In this document: in pieces, positions 63,001 through 64,000 of the stretch | Layout: every line of letters begins with the position of its first letter | Position numbering within the stretch: the stretch's first letter is position 1 | Assembly (NCBI RefSeq): GCF_000482465.1 | Contig: NZ_KI519420.1 | Coordinates: 186,001 to 250,000, forward strand | Direction: 5' to 3' | Length of the DNA stretch: 64,000 nucleotides | Source of the DNA: Runella limosa DSM 17973 | GTDB lineage: Bacteria; Bacteroidota; Bacteroidia; Cytophagales; Spirosomataceae | Position numbers and translations under genes: made by a program | Notes under the pieces: model-generated | The model's database searches: none | What the model was told of the DNA's origin: nothing | Seen by the model: the letters and a program-made list of their open reading frames with translations, nothing else

Positions 63001-63116
63001 GCAAACGCTTCTGCATCGCTACGGATGCTGCGCGCTACAAACGTAAATGACAAGTAGTAAATGCTCAAAAGCGCTACTACGACTGTCAAAATCCAAATAC
63101 CAAGTCTGTTTTGCAT
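60042..63116 (-). CDS. secDF: Protein translocase subunit SecDF, fused
   Basis: The product has 1024 residues. SecD and SecF are one polypeptide. The SecD half starts MQNRLGIWILTVVVALLSIY, has LGLGLDLQGGMHVVLEVAPT (D1 motif) and a large periplasmic P1 domain with RLPGTGRILIELPGVDD; the SecF half begins near residue 680 with GLGVDFKGGRSYVVRF (D5-like motif) and ends in a basic tail. It uses proton motive force to pull proteins through SecYEG. Fusion is usual in Bacteroidota. A short CGAAAG/CTTTCG hairpin (63166-63181) lies in its leader. Confidence 0.97.
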   Translation of the reverse strand: MQNRLGIWILTVVVALLSIYYLSFTFVARSIRSDAEAFARGKDGVVDTKKKERYLDSLRREPVYLGSTYQDVTQRELGLGLDLQGGMHVVLEVAPTDIMKGLAGSNARNSQVTEALKKAVEAQKSSQSNFVDLFVTEFKRLAPSTSLAQIFANSTNRGKINSTSSDREVTAFLKTEVDGATSRAFQIIQQRVDKFGVANPNIQRLPGTGRILIELPGVDDPERVRRLLTGSAKLEFCEVYTLNEISPALNSLGAYLTQLDLEKKIATKGSAAADTSKASDLASKLATGAKTDTTKTDTTANQTGLASLFVPISQGELGVYAKDTARANEILARPEVKAMFPSDLIVMWNRKGVETLDKRNEIIGVYFIKKSGGKAPLEGDVIVDAGNDYDDRGRPEVTMRMNAEGARKWKNLTAANVGRQVAIILDGFVYTAPNVQNEIPNGNSSITGSFTVEETKDMSNVLKAGKLPAPTTIVEEAIVGATLGSESINAGIISSLVGLLVVLIFMVIYYNKAGMIADVALFINLFFLMGIMASLGAVLTLPGIAGIILTIGMAVDANVLVFERIKEELAAGKDLKLAISDGFKNSLSSILDSNVTTLLTGIILFFLGTGLILGFATTLVIGIVTSLFAALFVSRLLLEWWTAKGRKIEFYASWSQNLFKDADFDFVSRRRMYYIISSTIIGLGIISVIFKGFGLGVDFKGGRSYVVRFEKEVNTTEVREALTAPFEAAPEVKTFGGAGIGANQQVKITTSFLADATTPDSDKQAQAKLNEGLSKLGDNKATIQSSQKVGPTIAFDLIMTSLKSLLLAVLVVSAYIYLRFRRIAFVWGAIVALFHDVLIILAVFSMFNGLLPFSLDVDQAFVGAVLTIMGYSMNDTVVVFDRVREYLRDNRNKKESIPTIINNALNSTLSRTAVTGLSTMFVLIVLFFFGGEVIRGFSFAMLLGVIVGTYSSLFVATPIVVDSLTQAQAKEDSLPADPTKAAPARLISDFPDGVGELEAPQDDEQQEKPKKEKKAPLIKPSLKK

Positions 63117-63281
63117 TAGTTTATGATTGATAAAATTGGTTTACAATAATTGAATTTGTGTTTCCCGAAAGGATGCTTTCGAGAAGGTGAACAATAAAAA
63201 GGAATAAAATACGGAGATACAGTTTTGCCCTACCTGTCTAAATTGGACACCATAGGCACAAAACAGCAACGACAGCGCTCT

Positions 63282-63650
63282 TTAGGGGGCGTTGCTAGCA
63301 ATAAAGTGGCCGAAGACGTTTCGGAAAAAGGAGAAAAAATAGTAGAAAACATCAAATCGCTTCGGAAGAAGACTGACCGAAGGAAGTTCGATGTACCAAA
63401 TACTTGGAAGAAGGTAGAAGGTTTGCTCAAAATCAAACGAAATAGCAGGAGCAACTACGGCCTCCAACGACATTGCCTGAATGACAGGACGCTCGTCGTT
63501 GTTTTGTTGTTTTTTAGCAGTTTGTTCGGCAACGGGCTTTTTAGGGCTAACTTTACGAGACGACAACGCTTTTCCCGCTGTTGCCGTAAAAAGCAACAAT
63601 AAGGCCAGCGCCGCAGAAAAAACACGTGTGTAAAGTTTCCGTTGTTTCAT
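63282..63650 (-). CDS. Hypothetical secreted protein, 122 residues
   Basis: MKQRKLYTRVFSAALALLLL then FTATAGKALS is a good signal peptide. The mature part begins with a Lys/Gln/Asn-rich segment (PKKPVAEQTAKKQQNNDERP) and ends with an aromatic-rich C-terminus (FDVFYYFFSFFRNVFGHFIA). No known domain. It lies upstream of secDF on the same strand, 165 nt away. An opposite-strand frame covers much of the same DNA, but it has no signal or promoter support. Confidence 0.55.
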   Translation of the reverse strand: MKQRKLYTRVFSAALALLLLFTATAGKALSSRKVSPKKPVAEQTAKKQQNNDERPVIQAMSLEAVVAPAISFDFEQTFYLLPSIWYIELPSVSLLPKRFDVFYYFFSFFRNVFGHFIASNAP

Positions 63651-63800
63651 AAAAATAATTTGCTCAGAAAAGCGGTGACAAATTTCGTACCATTTTTTTT
63701 GTTAAACAAGTACCTCTATTTTTTATATTGCTTGTTTTGTCTATATCTTTCTTGAAAATGTTACAAAATGGGTATTTGACCCCCTTTTTTATTGAAAAAT

Positions 63801-64000
63801 ATGCTTTCTACCGAACACTTATTACCTCCTTCGTTAATCGCTCCTGCGCCTTGGTCGTTGACAGGAAATGGCTATATTTTCTTGTACCGTTTGCCTGAAA
63901 AATTTGTTAGAGAAAAGTGCTTTTTGTTTGATTATCAGAGAGATAGCTATAAGGGTTTACTGGCAAGTATGATGCTGGTCGATTACCATACCACACCTGT
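63801..64000 (+). CDS. Partial gene, possible acetoacetate decarboxylase-like protein (3' end outside window)
   Basis: The frame begins with ATG at 63801 and is open to the end of the window (66 full codons). It reads MLSTEHLLPPSLIAPAPWSL, TGNGYIFLYRLPEKFV and LASMMLVDYHTTPV. The PWxLxGxGY start and the MLVDYHTxPV segment resemble Bacteroidota proteins of the acetoacetate decarboxylase-like beta-barrel group, where VGPYxEL normally follows; that part lies outside the window. The function cannot be judged from this fragment. Confidence 0.5.
   Translation, partial: MLSTEHLLPPSLIAPAPWSLTGNGYIFLYRLPEKFVREKCFLFDYQRDSYKGLLASMMLVDYHTTP

Noticed and set aside
63225-63602. 125-residue plus-strand frame
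   Set aside because: It opposes a frame with a good signal peptide; its translation is very basic and lacks any domain. The call is not certain.
1-64000. tRNA, rRNA, CRISPR arrays, prophage or complete IS
   Set aside because: No T-loop/anticodon patterns, spaced direct repeats, integrase or transposase frames were noticed on either strand. A tRNA or covariance search would settle it.

Overview
This is a chromosomal window from a Bacteroidota bacterium. It is most likely a member of the Cytophagales, close to Runella and other Spirosomataceae; the genus is a judgement from memory of protein families, not a database result. The evidence is type IX secretion (T9SS) C-terminal sorting domains, a PorP/SprF-like protein, a two-component propeller sensor kinase, a fused SecDF, a CrtD-type carotenoid desaturase, start codons without obvious Shine-Dalgarno sequences, and promoters of the Bacteroidota type (TTG/TTTG about 16-21 nt upstream of TAnnTTTG).

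Layout. Positions 1-25600 form a mixed accessory and housekeeping region: a partial lipoprotein gene; a DUF433 antitoxin-like gene overlapping an internally deleted DUF5615 (PIN-like) remnant, bracketed by two copies of one terminator hairpin; an M1 peptidase; a COG0523 metal GTPase with a membrane protein; a T9SS-exported FG-GAP protein; a patatin; a HAD phosphatase; a MOSC protein; crtD; a PorP-like protein; a quinone-oxidoreductase-like MDR protein; rlmN; a 221-bp MITE; a HGSNAT-like acyltransferase; a Fer4/CDGSH fusion; prfA; a propeller histidine kinase with its NarL-type regulator; a CotH-like lipoprotein; and a DUF6089 outer membrane protein.

Positions 25750-41530 hold the large ribosomal cluster (rplC to rplQ, with secY, map, infA and rpoA). 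rpsJ is missing from its usual place before rplC. In its place is a leader with its own promoter, a terminator and a possible alternative anti-terminator pairing, so attenuation is plausible. Further structure lies inside the cluster: Bacteroidota promoters before rpsH and secY, a hairpin before rplE, strong hairpins before rpsK and rpsD, and intrinsic terminators after rpsD, rpoA and rplQ. L17 carries an added helix-hairpin-helix domain and S3 an Arg/Gly-rich tail. S14, S4, L36 and L31 are all of the cysteine-poor, zinc-independent type.

Positions 41560-64000 hold carA, a Tat-exported carboxylesterase, a BASS transporter, an SDR, rpmE2, a molybdopterin oxidoreductase, two tandem T9SS-exported subtilases, a YheT hydrolase translationally coupled to mobA, an alpha/beta hydrolase, a xylulokinase, a tiny membrane protein, secDF, a small secreted protein and the start of a possible acetoacetate-decarboxylase-like gene. 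SecDF and SecY serve the exported proteins. MobA may supply MGD cofactor to the molybdopterin enzyme.

No tRNA, rRNA, CRISPR array, prophage or complete insertion sequence was recognised. The most promising undescribed elements are the rplC leader, the rpsK-rpsD hairpin, the palindromic repeat family (one copy inside a coding region, one inside a MITE) and the start-codon hairpin of the second subtilase.
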